The position numbers and the translations under genes are program-made. A DNA stretch of 64,000 nt from Pedobacter helvus. GTDB taxonomy: Bacteria; Bacteroidota; Bacteroidia; Sphingobacteriales; Sphingobacteriaceae. The notes under the pieces were generated by a model. That model was not told the DNA's origin, ran no database searches, and saw nothing but the letters and a program-made list of their open reading frames with translations. The stretch covers positions 434,001 through 498,000 of the forward strand of contig NZ_SRMP01000004.1 in assembly GCF_005925325.1 (NCBI RefSeq). The letters run 5' to 3'. Numbering within the stretch: the stretch's first letter is position 1; every line of letters begins with the position of its first letter. Below are positions 25,514-34,920 of the stretch, piece after piece.

Positions 25514-26436
25514 TGAATGAAACACAGAAATTTGATGTCATCATAATAGGCGGAAGTTATGCAGGGTTATCCGCTGCGCTATCGCTCGGCCGTTTATCAA
25601 AAACCGTAATGGTTATAGATTCTGGAAATCCTTGTAACCAGACGGTACTAAAATCATATAATTTTCTCACGCAAAATGGCAACAGTCCAAAGCAGATACT
25701 GGAGATGGCAAAAGAGCAGGTATTAGCTTACCCAACAGTAAGTTTTAAAAACGATAAAGTAATCGACTTAAAAGGAACAGACGGAAATTTTGAAGTGCGA
25801 ACTAAAGATGGATACACTTTCTCTGCGAAAAAAATACTGTTTGCTACCGGTGTGAGAGATGTATTGCCTAAAATTTCGGGCTACAGTGAATGTTGGGGTA
25901 TATCCGTAGTGCATTGTCCTTACTGCCACGGTTTCGAATTTAGCGGTAAAGTTGCAGCTATTTATGCCGACGACGAAGCTGCCAGGCAGTTGGTCAATTT
26001 GCTTTTACCGATGCATGCACACTTAACATTGATCAGTAAAAATAGCGATGAGAATTTTGATTTTGGCAGTAATGTTACAATAATTGCTCAAGCTATCAGC
26101 AACATCCATCACCTAAATGGATGGCTTAATTCAATTACATTAGAAAACGGAGATGTGCTTGATATTGAAGTACTGTACACCGATCCAAGTTTCGAACAAC
26201 ATAGTCACCTTCCCGGGTCAATTGGTTGCAGGATGACAGATAAAAACTTAATATACATCAGTTCAGATCTGGAAACTAGCATTACTGGCATTTATGCCTG
26301 CGGCGATTGCACGAGTTTAATGCGAAGTATTGCTACCGCCGTAGCTTCTGGAAACCTTGCGGGCGCTATCATTAATAAAGCGCTAAGTAAAGCTTACTTG
26401 ATGGAAATGTTGAGCGATAATAAGCCCGCAGTTTAG
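25513..26436 (+). CDS. NAD(P)/FAD-dependent oxidoreductase, thioredoxin-reductase-like
   Basis: 307 residues from the ATG at 25513 (overlapping TGATG); a GTG three bases upstream is less likely. N-terminal FAD motif DVIIIGGSYAGLSAALSLGRLSKTVMVID, redox pair CPYC at about residues 136-139 (VVHCPYCHGFEF) and C-terminal IYACGDCTSLMRSIATAVASGNLAG. Similar proteins reduce thioredoxin or glutaredoxin-like partners, or act as small flavin oxidoreductases. Coupled to the PncC-type gene; likely redox or stress role. Confidence 0.85.
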   Translation: MNETQKFDVIIIGGSYAGLSAALSLGRLSKTVMVIDSGNPCNQTVLKSYNFLTQNGNSPKQILEMAKEQVLAYPTVSFKNDKVIDLKGTDGNFEVRTKDGYTFSAKKILFATGVRDVLPKISGYSECWGISVVHCPYCHGFEFSGKVAAIYADDEAARQLVNLLLPMHAHLTLISKNSDENFDFGSNVTIIAQAISNIHHLNGWLNSITLENGDVLDIEVLYTDPSFEQHSHLPGSIGCRMTDKNLIYISSDLETSITGIYACGDCTSLMRSIATAVASGNLAGAIINKALSKAYLMEMLSDNKPAV

Positions 26437-26674
26437 ACAAGGTAATATGTTTTCTTTTCCTTAATGCCTTAAATCAATACCATATCGCCGAAACCATCAT
26501 ACACTTTTCTATACAAATGATTGCTAGACTTTTGACGTCCGTTAAATTGCATAATCAACTTGGTTAACTTCATTTCGAAAAAGCCTAACGCTTTAAGATC
26601 TAAGAATTTTAAAAGCATGTATTTAAGAAGCGTATTTGCACAACACATTACGGGTTGTCTAATATCATAATAAG

Positions 26675-27418
26675 TCAATTAAATCCGCCACTCGCTAGCA
26701 TTTCTAGCAAACGCTTTGCATTAAATGCGGCATAACCATCTTGATCATTATCAAAGTAGATATAGACATCTTTATTTGCTCTCGCAGCTGTGCTGGCAAA
26801 TTTTGCCCATAACTTTAACGTTTCGTCGTTGTAATTCCCTTGATACTTATCTCCCGGACCATGCAACCTGATGTACACGAAATCTGCAGTTTGTATAGAT
26901 GGTGAAATGTGCCCAGCCAGTTCATATATGCAGAAGGCCACGTCATGCTCAGTTAAAAGCTGATACACTTGGGGATCATACCAGGATGGGTTTCTAAATT
27001 CGATGGTATAGCGAAAATGCTTCGGCAATAGCTTTAAGAAGTTGGCTAAGCGCTCTACATTGATCTTCCAGCTTGGTGGTAGCTGAAATAAGATAGGACC
27101 TAGCTTCTTACATAAGTGAGCGGCACGATCTAAAAATCCCAATATATCATCTTCGCTAACCTTCAGCTTTTTCAGATGCGTAATATATCGGTTTGCTTTT
27201 ACAGCAAAAATAAACTGCTTCGACACAGCATTTTTCCAAACGCTAAAATTTTCGGCTGAAGGCTGTTTATAGAAAGAATTATTAAGTTCTACCGTGTCAA
27301 AAATCTGAACATAATAATCAAGCTGATCTTGCTGCTTCAAATCCGGCGGATAAAAAACTCCGTTCCAATGTTTGTATTTCCAACCTGAGGTACCTATATA
27401 GATTTTACCCTTCTTCAT
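26675..27418 (-). CDS. DUF72 family protein
   Basis: 247 residues. TIM-barrel-like DUF72 (YecE) signature: IYIGTSGWKYKHWNGVFYPPDL, FDTVELNNSFYKQP, ANRYITHLKKL, GPILFQLPPSW, EFRNPSWYD and VYIRLHGPGDKYQGNY. The biochemical role of DUF72 is unsettled. It starts 9 bp after the SPW gene stop on the same strand, so the two are probably co-transcribed. A 69-codon frame beyond the stop (26469-26678, TTG start) is not convincing. Confidence 0.9.
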   Translation of the reverse strand: MKKGKIYIGTSGWKYKHWNGVFYPPDLKQQDQLDYYVQIFDTVELNNSFYKQPSAENFSVWKNAVSKQFIFAVKANRYITHLKKLKVSEDDILGFLDRAAHLCKKLGPILFQLPPSWKINVERLANFLKLLPKHFRYTIEFRNPSWYDPQVYQLLTEHDVAFCIYELAGHISPSIQTADFVYIRLHGPGDKYQGNYNDETLKLWAKFASTAARANKDVYIYFDNDQDGYAAFNAKRLLEMLASGGFN

Positions 27419-27427
27419 AGAGGTAAA

Positions 27428-27796
27428 CTAGATATTTTCTACTGCAGATGGCTGTTTAGTAGATTTACGAACTGTTAAAAAGCCTGAAATAATAGCCAAT
27501 ATCCCAAAAATTAGATGTGGCCAATGCACTTTATCTCTAAAAGAAAATAGCCACGGAGAAGCCAACAGAAAAATCCCTAGTACGATGTCCAAGTTAAGAT
27601 GCACAGACATGGGCATGATCCTAAACACGCCGCCTTCGTATTTGGTAATTAGCGACGATAATAAAATCATCACTCCTGCACCGATTGAAACTGCCATAGC
27701 TGTATTTGAGTCACTAAATTTGAATGCCCAAGGTGCGAAAATTAAAACTGCACAAGACATGTAGTCCAGGCAAGCATGAAAGGTTCTACTGATCAT
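27428..27796 (-). CDS. SPW-repeat membrane protein
   Basis: 122 residues with four hydrophobic helices (~8-26, 33-50, 64-86, 93-110) in two similar halves, each carrying a (S/A)PW motif (IFAPWAFKFSD and LLASPWLFSFRD). This is the SPW repeat family of small inner-membrane proteins of unknown function. Operon with DUF72 downstream. Confidence 0.85.
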   Translation of the reverse strand: MISRTFHACLDYMSCAVLIFAPWAFKFSDSNTAMAVSIGAGVMILLSSLITKYEGGVFRIMPMSVHLNLDIVLGIFLLASPWLFSFRDKVHWPHLIFGILAIISGFLTVRKSTKQPSAVENI

Positions 27797-27859
27797 ATCT
27801 TTTCTATTTAAAAAACGAGCTTAGAAAGTTCGCTGAGTTCATCGTACCTAGTATTTATT

Positions 27860-28096
27860 TTATTTGTTTTTGTCCGGTGCATCGGTATCTAAATCACCAT
27901 CTTTAAAGCCGTAGTTCAGCTCCTCTTGATCTCGGTCAAAACTTTTAGCCGTATCATTTTCATCCAAATCTGGACTAGCTGTACCCTCATTTTTGCTGAC
28001 CGGGCCGTCAGACGGCAACGATTTGTCATTAAATCCCTGTTTCGTTTCCTGTTTTTCAGTACTTGAATCGGCCGCTTCTCTGTTTATATTTTTCAT
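27860..28096 (-). CDS. Small acidic hydrophilic protein, 78 aa
   Basis: The start is fixed at 28096 by AAGGAG six bases upstream; the longer frame to 28129 would translate the Shine-Dalgarno site. The sequence starts MKNINREAADSSTEKQETKQ, is rich in Asp, Glu, Lys, Ser and Asn, and has no hydrophobic core, so it is probably disordered. Looks like a stress-associated small protein, but no family is recognised. Confidence 0.6.
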   Translation of the reverse strand: MKNINREAADSSTEKQETKQGFNDKSLPSDGPVSKNEGTASPDLDENDTAKSFDRDQEELNYGFKDGDLDTDAPDKNK

Positions 28097-28235
28097 TTCA
28101 ACTCCTTTTTTAAACTGACAACAGCACATCTTCTTTGTAGTTTTCCAAACCGTTGCGAATAGGTATTTGCTAAAAAATTCAAGTATTACGGGCTTTTAGC
28201 GTTAGGTAGTTTTTTCGATCAGGATGTCTAGAGTA

Positions 28236-28490
28236 TCAGGGGATTTCTTTATGCATTTTTTCAAAGTGATGCTCGCTCAACCATTCTACCAACAATTCCA
28301 TCTTTTCCATAAGGTACCGCTGGTCATCTAATTTTTGTGGAACCAGGTCGATCATGATACTTAAAGTTTTCATAAAACGTTGGTCATCCCAAGTCACAAA
28401 CATACTGCCATCCGGATAACCTGCAACCCATCCCGAACAATCTGCCGTAGCTTCTAATATATATTCGATAGCATTTTTAATCTGATTCAT
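28236..28490 (-). CDS. Hypothetical protein, 84 aa
   Basis: A compact, probably helical cytoplasmic protein (IEYILEATADCSGWVAGYPDG, MELLVEWLSEHHFEKMHKEIP). No family recognised. It follows the 51-aa gene at 28498-28653 with a 7-bp gap, which suggests an operon. Confidence 0.55.
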   Translation of the reverse strand: MNQIKNAIEYILEATADCSGWVAGYPDGSMFVTWDDQRFMKTLSIMIDLVPQKLDDQRYLMEKMELLVEWLSEHHFEKMHKEIP

Positions 28491-28497
28491 TCCCGTA

Positions 28498-28653
28498 TCA
28501 ATGTTGCTTATTTTCCCGAATAGCTCTACCTAATGGTATCGACGTATTAGCATTTGGTGACGTAACTGCACTCCCTTGCCACGACTTGACAGGTAAATTC
28601 ACTTTTTCATATTTTAAGGCTATCCGTTTCCTTTTGATTTTTGCTACTTCCAT
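28498..28653 (-). CDS. Hypothetical basic small protein, 51 aa
   Basis: The frame runs from the ATG at 28653 to the TGA at 28498. Lys/Arg-rich N-terminus (MEVAKIKRKRIALKYEKVN) and a polar tail (PLGRAIRENKQH). The 7-bp gap to the next gene supports expression as its leader cistron. Unknown function. Confidence 0.45.
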   Translation of the reverse strand: MEVAKIKRKRIALKYEKVNLPVKSWQGSAVTSPNANTSIPLGRAIRENKQH

Positions 28654-28911
28654 TTCTTATAAACTTCCGACGTCTGTATTGGCATCATTATCTAAACTTT
28701 TGAAGCTGAAGAAGGTTTGCTGTATAATTACTTGAAATACAAGCAAAATACTGGCATTATTAAAGACGATTTTACCGTTAAAAGCGAACAAAATGAAAAG
28801 ATACCTAAGTGCATGAGGTAACTGAACTCAAATCTTGAATCCTATACTAGTGTAAACTAATAATATGGCGCAACTGCAAAACTTTTACCCAAAATGTGTG
28901 TTAGCATCGAT

Positions 28912-29103
28912 ATGAAAAAGACAAAGAAATCAGAACTTCTAGAAAGAAATGTGAAAGAGAATAAAGCGGAAGAATCTGTGACAGGCTCTGGCTTTACTTA
29001 TGATGAAGCTAAACATCCGAGCGATCAGTCTACACCGATATCGAAAGATGATGGCAAAAATACCGTACGTTTGCCCAAACTCAACAAGAAAAATCATTTT
29101 TAA
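28912..29103 (+). CDS. Small hydrophilic protein, 63 aa
   Basis: Starts MKKTKKSELLERNVKENKAE; an in-frame ATG six codons upstream (28894) is also possible. Lys/Glu/Asp/Ser rich without a hydrophobic core, similar in style to the protein at 27860. Probably disordered; function unknown. Confidence 0.5.
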   Translation: MKKTKKSELLERNVKENKAEESVTGSGFTYDEAKHPSDQSTPISKDDGKNTVRLPKLNKKNHF

Positions 29104-29189
29104 TACGTAAATTGTTTTGCAATTCGGTTGTGGTACTATTGGTGTAGTATGTAAGCCAAATCACAAGCCAACATCTTGTAATAAAGATT

Positions 29190-30239
29190 ATGGAATATAG
29201 ACAATTGGGAAAAGCTGGAATACATGTTCCAGCATTAAGTTTTGGTACCGCTACATTTGGTGGTGGCAATGAGTTTTTTAAAGCTTGGGGCAATACCGAC
29301 GTTAAGGGAGCCACAAAGATAATCGATATCTGCATGGATGCTGGCCTGAACCTGTTTGATACTGCCGACACCTATTCGGACGGGCTGGCCGAAGAAATAC
29401 TTGGCAAAGCTATTGCAAAAAAGAGCAGGGACAGCCTGCTTTTATCTACGAAATGTACATTCCCAGTAGGTACACCACCAAACCATCAAGGTTCCTCACG
29501 TCATCGAATACTTAAGCAAGTAGAAGCTAGTTTGAAACGCCTAGGAACGGATTATATCGATATTTATCACATGCACGGATTTGATGGCAATACCGCTGTG
29601 GAGGAAACCCTGCGAACCTTGAATGACTTGGTGCAAAGTGGGAAGGTACGCTACATTGCCGCCTCAAATTTTTCGGGATGGCACTTAATGAAATCACTTG
29701 CCCTGTCAGAAAAACACAGTTGGCATAACTACGCAGCGCATCAAGTGTACTATTCTTTGGCCAACAGGGAATATGAATGGGAACTGATGCCACTCGGCGT
29801 CGATCAAAAAATAGGTGCGTTGGTATGGTCGCCGCTATCTGCTGGAAGGTTAAATGGCAAGTACAAAACAGAGTCAAGTGCACCAAAACTTAGTAGAATT
29901 GCCCAAGGAGGCAGCCCTGTGCCTGCAACAGTGATACAAGAACTAGTACTGCAACAAACGTTGGATGCCTTGAAAACTATTGCCGACGAAACCAATAAAA
30001 CGATGGCTCAAGTGGCGATCAACTGGCTACTTCAACGCCCTACAGTTTCCAGCGTAATTTTAGGAGCAAGAAATCAGGAACAGTTGCTTGAAAACTTAGG
30101 CAGTATTGGTTGGAACCTTACAGTAGACCAAATTAGATTTTTAGATCAGGCCAGCGAAACTACCCCCATCTATCCTTATTGGCATCAACGAAACAATACA
30201 AGCTTAAACCCAATCCCAGATTTTTATAGGCAGCGATAA
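29190..30239 (+). CDS. Aldo/keto reductase
   Basis: 349 residues, a (beta/alpha)8 barrel using NADPH to reduce aldehydes or ketones. Starts MEYRQLGKAGIHVPALSFGTATFGGG. The catalytic tetrad is visible: Asp and Tyr in NLFDTADTYSDGLAEE, Lys in LLLSTKCTF, His in DIYHMHGFDG. The C-terminal cofactor motif is SSVILGARNQEQLLENLG. Full length. Single gene, probably detoxification of stress-derived carbonyls. Confidence 0.93.
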   Translation: MEYRQLGKAGIHVPALSFGTATFGGGNEFFKAWGNTDVKGATKIIDICMDAGLNLFDTADTYSDGLAEEILGKAIAKKSRDSLLLSTKCTFPVGTPPNHQGSSRHRILKQVEASLKRLGTDYIDIYHMHGFDGNTAVEETLRTLNDLVQSGKVRYIAASNFSGWHLMKSLALSEKHSWHNYAAHQVYYSLANREYEWELMPLGVDQKIGALVWSPLSAGRLNGKYKTESSAPKLSRIAQGGSPVPATVIQELVLQQTLDALKTIADETNKTMAQVAINWLLQRPTVSSVILGARNQEQLLENLGSIGWNLTVDQIRFLDQASETTPIYPYWHQRNNTSLNPIPDFYRQR

Positions 30240-30242
30240 ATT

Positions 30243-31041
30243 TTATTTGACTGGGGTTACTGCTATTTTTCCTTCTTTCCAATAAATTTCGCTCCTTCCA
30301 TCGGGCAAATTTCAGGTACTGATCAATACAATAGTATGTTCATCCTTTAAAAAGAGTGAGCAGAAGTAGCGTCCTTCACTAATGGGCAAGTTTGCCCAAT
30401 ATCTTTAGATCTGATCAACAGCACCTTTTGCTCTGGCCTGGTGTTAGCATTCTTATTGTCTAGCTCATTAGCAAAGAAAAACTGTATTTCGCCATCGGGC
30501 AGCTGTACCATCCCAGGTTCCCAAAATTTGCCCATTGCTACCTTTTGAGCTTTGCTCCAGTTCGCTCCTTTGTCTTTACTAATCCTTATCTGTAGAACGT
30601 TATGTAAACTTTCATCTGGAACTCCCCGACCGGCATAGGCCAAGATGAGCAACCATTTTTAAGCTTTAGCAGTTCTGGCGTAGGAAACCCCGAGTAACGA
30701 TCAGGTTGGTTATCGGCTACCACGAGCCTATTTTTAGACCAAGTTGCACCGTTATCATTGCTTTGTCGGATGCCAATATTATCCCACTCATTGCCTTTAT
30801 TGCCAAAGTGGTACACTAACAGAATGGTATCGCCACCAATCCTCTCCACACGGCCGTATTCGGCAAAGTAGACATCGTGTGATATCTTGCGTTCCTGTGG
30901 GTTCTATGCAATTCTTGCCGTGGCAATCGTATCGGTAATACCTGGCAAGTCATCGCCTTTAAGATTTTGCTGTTGTGAAAAGACTTCATCCACACCTATC
31001 AAAGCCATCGCCAAGCCCAACGTTCGTAACCATAATTTCAT
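30243..31041 (-). pseudogene. Decayed sialidase-like (BNR-repeat) secreted protein
   Basis: Reading from the ATG at 31041 gives a signal peptide (MKLWLRTLGLAMALIG..VFSQ). There is an in-frame TAG at 30904-30906 after TARIA, then NPQERKISHDVYFAEYG and an Asp-box-like IRQSNDNGATWSKNRLVV. A frameshift near 30655 (KLKNG to LLILAYAGRG) follows, then a second Asp-box-like IRISKDKGANWSKAQKV. A further disruption near 30346 leaves only a recognisable tail (GRSEIYWKEGKIAVTPVK) ending at 30243. Related proteins are secreted sialidase or BNR-repeat glycosidases. Several independent lesions argue against sequencing error. Confidence 0.82.
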
Positions 31042-31256
31042 ATGCTATCAATTAATTTATGTTGGGAGATACGAAATTCCTCCTAGCTCATAACGCACTA
31101 ACATCGTCCCGGTTTTGACGCTAGATACCTGATCTCTCCATTAAGTACTAACACTTTACAGGCAAAATACCCTATTCTCTATTCCTGCCAAAAAACAGCA
31201 AACTCTTAGCTCATTATCGAGGTTATCCTGCCTTTAGTTTAACAGAATTGACGAGT

Positions 31257-31937
31257 ATGCAACAAGATACACAGCTTAGCGAATGGCACCGAATATTTAT
31301 CGGCAATGCGTCCATCGAATTTCTGATCGAGGTATTGATCAGGTCTGTATTCCTCTATCTTTTCCTTTTGGTGATATTGAGGGTAATGGGCAAAAGAATG
31401 GGCGGTATGCTTACAATTTCGGAACTGGCGGTGATGCTAACTTTAGGGGCAATCATTTGTGTACCTATGCAGATCCCCGACCGTGGTATCTTTCAAGGCT
31501 TTTTAGTACTTACCTGCGCCTTGATTTTTCAACGACTGTTTACTTTAGTGGGCCAATCTGGCAGTAAAGGAGAAAAGCTTAGTCAAGGAAAGGAAGTCAT
31601 TTTGGTTGCCGACGGCATACTACAACAAGATGCCCTTTACAAAACCGACATTTCCAGACAGCAGCTCTATGCCATACTGAGATGTCAAGGTATTTATAAC
31701 CTTGGCGCTGTAGAGCGACTTTACCTAGAAGCTACCGGGCTTTTCAGTGTATATCCATTTCAGCAGGCCAAACCAGGCCTACCGCTATATCCAGATGTAC
31801 ACCTACCGCCTGGCGAGTACCAAGAGAAAGAAGAGAACTTATCGGTTTGCTGCGAATGCGGCCAAACTACCACAACAGATACCGATCCTTGTAGCCACTG
31901 TGGCGGCCAACAATGGACAAAAGCAATGATCAGATGA
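31257..31937 (+). CDS. DUF421 (YetF-like) membrane protein with C-terminal zinc ribbon
   Basis: 226 residues from the ATG at 31257; the frame also opens with a TTG at 31248. Two or three N-terminal helices (~25-100, VFLYLFLLVILRVMGKRMGGML, ISELAVMLTLGAIICVP) carry the DUF421 signature. A cytoplasmic YetF-type domain follows (VILVADGILQQDALYKTDISRQQLYAILRCQGI). The C-terminus has two CxxC pairs (CCECGQ, CSHCGGQQW), likely a zinc ribbon. First gene of a five-gene operon. A role in envelope homeostasis is inference. Confidence 0.8.
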   Translation: MQQDTQLSEWHRIFIGNASIEFLIEVLIRSVFLYLFLLVILRVMGKRMGGMLTISELAVMLTLGAIICVPMQIPDRGIFQGFLVLTCALIFQRLFTLVGQSGSKGEKLSQGKEVILVADGILQQDALYKTDISRQQLYAILRCQGIYNLGAVERLYLEATGLFSVYPFQQAKPGLPLYPDVHLPPGEYQEKEENLSVCCECGQTTTTDTDPCSHCGGQQWTKAMIR

Positions 31938-32644
31938 AACCAGAAGATATCAAACTTATCGACCTTTCTAGAATATTCATAGGCGACCTACCGCCACTTT
32001 TTTATTTAGAGTTGGTTTTTAGAGCGCTTTTCATCTATACCCTGCTGATTGTTTCTATGCGGTTAATGGGCAAGCGCATGGCCTCACAAATCGGCAGGAC
32101 CGAAATGGCTGCTGTAGCCTCCCTTGCTGCCGCTGTCGGCATTCCGTTGATGAACCCAGACAGAGGCCTATTTACCGGTTTGGTGATGGCAATGACTATT
32201 GTTTTGCTGCAGATTTGGGTCGCTAGAAAATCAGCGAGAAACGAAACTTTTGAAAAAATTAGTCAGGACCGCATTGAGCCCTTGGTGATTGACGGGGTAA
32301 TGGACCTCAAAAAAATGAAGCAGAACCGCATCACGCAAGAGCGACTTTTTGCGCAATTGCGTACGGCTAAACAACACCATTTAGGTAACGTAAGAGCATT
32401 GTACCTAGAGGCAAATGGTCTTTTCAGTCTTCTACTGCATGAGCAATCTAAACCTGGGCTGCCTGTAATTCCAGCAAATGACGTCACTTTTTTGCTTAGA
32501 CACACCCGACCAACTACGCTTTACGCTTGCAAATCTTGCGGATATATCAAACAAGAAACTACGTACCAAGATAACTGTCCGTGTTGTGAAGCCAATGAAT
32601 GGATGGTAGCAGTTACCGATGTAAACAATAACGATAACCACTAA
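31934..32644 (+). CDS. Second DUF421 membrane protein with zinc ribbon
   Basis: 236 residues from the ATG at 31934, which overlaps the previous stop as ATGA; an upstream in-frame ATG at 31913 would add seven residues. Same layout as its neighbour: N-terminal helices (LVFRALFIYTLLIVSMRLMGKRMASQ), DUF421 core (QDRIEPLVIDGVMDLKKMKQNRITQERLFAQLRTAKQHH) and a C-terminal zinc ribbon (YACKSCGYIKQ, CPCCEANEW). A tandem paralogue, so probably a heteromer or divergent duplicate. Confidence 0.8.
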   Translation: MKPEDIKLIDLSRIFIGDLPPLFYLELVFRALFIYTLLIVSMRLMGKRMASQIGRTEMAAVASLAAAVGIPLMNPDRGLFTGLVMAMTIVLLQIWVARKSARNETFEKISQDRIEPLVIDGVMDLKKMKQNRITQERLFAQLRTAKQHHLGNVRALYLEANGLFSLLLHEQSKPGLPVIPANDVTFLLRHTRPTTLYACKSCGYIKQETTYQDNCPCCEANEWMVAVTDVNNNDNH

Positions 32645-32656
32645 AAAAGATAACAT

Positions 32657-33799
32657 ATGAAAAATTCAGGCCAAATGCCCCAAAAGCTGATTTGTTTTTC
32701 CCACTTGAGATGGGATTTCGTTTATCAGCGTCCACAGCACCTATTGAGCAGATTTGCGAAAAAAGGTAATGTCTATTTTTATGAAGAGCCACACTTTCAC
32801 ACTGGAAACGACAATTATCTTTCTATTTCAGGACGTGATGGCAATATTTCTGTAGTGGTTCCACACCTATCAGACCAGCTCAATGCCGAAGAAATTGAGT
32901 TGATACAAGTGCAGCTCTTCGATGGTTTCATTGGCAACTTCGATTTAGAGGACTGCCTATTCTGGTATTATACTCCAATGGCGCTGAAGTTTAGCGATAA
33001 GCACAAGCCATGTTTAGCACTTTATGATTGCATGGATGAACTGCAAGCGTTCAAGTTTGCGCATCCCGACCTAGCTAGTTTTGAAAAAAAATTGATGGCA
33101 AAAGCAGATTTGGTTTTCACTGGAGGACATTCATTGTATGAGGCGAAAAAACGTTTCCACTCCAACATTTATCCCTTTCCGAGCAGTATCGATAAACAAC
33201 ATTTCGCCCAAGCCAAGCACATTAGCGAAGCACGAGATCAGCAACAGATCATCGGACCGAAAATAGGTTATTTTGGTGTAATTGATGAACGATTTGATAT
33301 TGAACTCATTGAACAGATTGCAGACAGTAAACCAGATTGGCAACTGATTTTGATTGGCCCAGTGGTGAAAATAGATCCTGCATCTTTACCACAGCGTGCC
33401 AACATCCACTATTTTGGGCAACGCTCTTACCAAGAGTTGCCAAGCTACCTTTCGGGATGGGACGTGGCACTCATTCCCTTCATGCTAAACGAGTCTACAC
33501 GTTACATCAGCCCAACCAAAACGCCTGAATACCTAGCTGCTAATATACCCGTGGTTTCTACCGCCATACGTGACGTAATACAGCCTTACGGCATCAAAAA
33601 ATTAGTACATATCTGTAAAGATAAAGATGAATTTATCAAATCTATCGCTAGCGAGCTCACTAACAAAAATCGCAAGCAATGGGAGATTGACGTGGCTAGT
33701 TTTATCAAGACCATATCTTGGGATCACACCTTTAACCACATGCATCAACTCATCGTACAAACTTTACATCAACTAAACAAAATTTCAATAGCCAGCTAA
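32657..33799 (+). CDS. Glycosyltransferase (GT-B fold, TuaH-like)
   Basis: 380 residues. The N-terminal domain has LICFSHLRWDFVYQRPQHLLSRFAK, a motif common in envelope glycosyltransferases. The C-terminal GT domain has IGYFGVIDERFDIELI, WQLILIGP and ISPTKTPEYLAANIPVVST, the nucleotide-sugar binding region. No membrane segment. It lies 12 bp after the second DUF421 gene, and its stop overlaps the start of the mutase gene by one base (TAATG), so it likely transfers galactofuranose or a related sugar made by the neighbouring genes. Confidence 0.82.
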   Translation: MKNSGQMPQKLICFSHLRWDFVYQRPQHLLSRFAKKGNVYFYEEPHFHTGNDNYLSISGRDGNISVVVPHLSDQLNAEEIELIQVQLFDGFIGNFDLEDCLFWYYTPMALKFSDKHKPCLALYDCMDELQAFKFAHPDLASFEKKLMAKADLVFTGGHSLYEAKKRFHSNIYPFPSSIDKQHFAQAKHISEARDQQQIIGPKIGYFGVIDERFDIELIEQIADSKPDWQLILIGPVVKIDPASLPQRANIHYFGQRSYQELPSYLSGWDVALIPFMLNESTRYISPTKTPEYLAANIPVVSTAIRDVIQPYGIKKLVHICKDKDEFIKSIASELTNKNRKQWEIDVASFIKTISWDHTFNHMHQLIVQTLHQLNKISIAS

Positions 33800-34920
33800 T
33801 GACATACGATTATATTATTGTGGGAGCCGGTTTTGCCGGAAGCGTACTCGCCGAACGATTGGCCAGCGTAGCCCAAAAGAAAGTACTGCTCATCGAAAAA
33901 AGGAATCATATCGGCGGCAACGCCTACGACCATTACGATGAAGCAGGTATATTAGTACATAAATACGGGCCGCATATCTTCCATACCAACAGTAAGGAGG
34001 TTTTCAACTATTTGTCTGAATTCACCTCATGGCGACATTACCAACATCGGGTTTTAGCTAGCGTAGATGGTCAACAGGTGCCAATCCCTATCAATTTAAA
34101 CACCATTAACAAACTCTATGGTTTGCAACTTAGCAGTCAAGAAGCTAGTGATTTTTTTGAGGAAAGGGCGGAAAAGAAAAAAGAAACCCGTACTTCCGAA
34201 GACGTGGTGGTAGGTAGCATTGGGAGAGAACTTTACGAGAAGTTTTACCGTGGTTACACCAAAAAACAATGGGACTTAGATCCATCAGAACTAAGCGCAT
34301 CGGTTGCCGCACGTGTACCCACACGTACCAATTGTGATGACCGATATTTTACCGACACCTATCAGGTGATGCCCTTACATGGTTACACTAAGATGTTTGA
34401 AAAAATGCTGAATCATCCAAATATCCACGTAATGCTCAATACCGATTACCGACAGGTCATCAAAGATATCAACTACAAAGAAATGATCTATACAGGGCCT
34501 GTAGACGAGTTTTTTGGCTTCCAATTTGGTAAATTACCGTACCGATCGTTGGATTTTAAATTTGAAACGCTCGATCAAGGCAACTATCAGCAAACAGGTA
34601 CCATCAATTACCCAAACGACTATTCTTTTACGAGAATTACCGAGTTCAAGCACTTGACGGGGCAGGTTCATCAAAAGACATCCATCGTTTACGAATATCC
34701 CAAAGCAGAGGGCGATCCTTACTATCCCATTCCCAAAGCGGAAAATCAGGCGCTATATGAACAGTACCGACAGTTGGCAAACGAAACAGTAAATGTGCAT
34801 TTCGTTGGGCGACTGGCAACCTATAAATATTATAACATGGATCAGGTGGTAGCCCAAGCTTTGGCCACTTTCAAAAAATTGGAAAAGGTAGAGCAACTAC
34901 AAACAATAGAGGAACTATAA
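33799..34920 (+). CDS. glf: UDP-galactopyranose mutase
   Basis: 373 residues, a flavoenzyme that converts UDP-galactopyranose to UDP-galactofuranose. FAD motif DYIIVGAGFAGSVLAERLA, then LLIEKRNHIGGNAYDHYDEAGILVHKYGPHIFHT, all diagnostic. Later RGYTKKQWDLDPSELSASVAARVPTR and ITEFKHLTGQ. Full length. It supplies the donor sugar for the adjacent glycosyltransferase, within the operon at 31257-37064. Confidence 0.95.
   Translation: MTYDYIIVGAGFAGSVLAERLASVAQKKVLLIEKRNHIGGNAYDHYDEAGILVHKYGPHIFHTNSKEVFNYLSEFTSWRHYQHRVLASVDGQQVPIPINLNTINKLYGLQLSSQEASDFFEERAEKKKETRTSEDVVVGSIGRELYEKFYRGYTKKQWDLDPSELSASVAARVPTRTNCDDRYFTDTYQVMPLHGYTKMFEKMLNHPNIHVMLNTDYRQVIKDINYKEMIYTGPVDEFFGFQFGKLPYRSLDFKFETLDQGNYQQTGTINYPNDYSFTRITEFKHLTGQVHQKTSIVYEYPKAEGDPYYPIPKAENQALYEQYRQLANETVNVHFVGRLATYKYYNMDQVVAQALATFKKLEKVEQLQTIEEL

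Noticed and set aside
26469..26678. 69-codon minus-strand frame beyond DUF72
   Set aside because: Needs a TTG start overlapping the DUF72 stop; the composition is irregular and no family is seen.
30347..30849. Two separate small genes on the minus strand
   Set aside because: They are overlapping pieces of one sialidase-like protein in different frames, better explained as a pseudogene.
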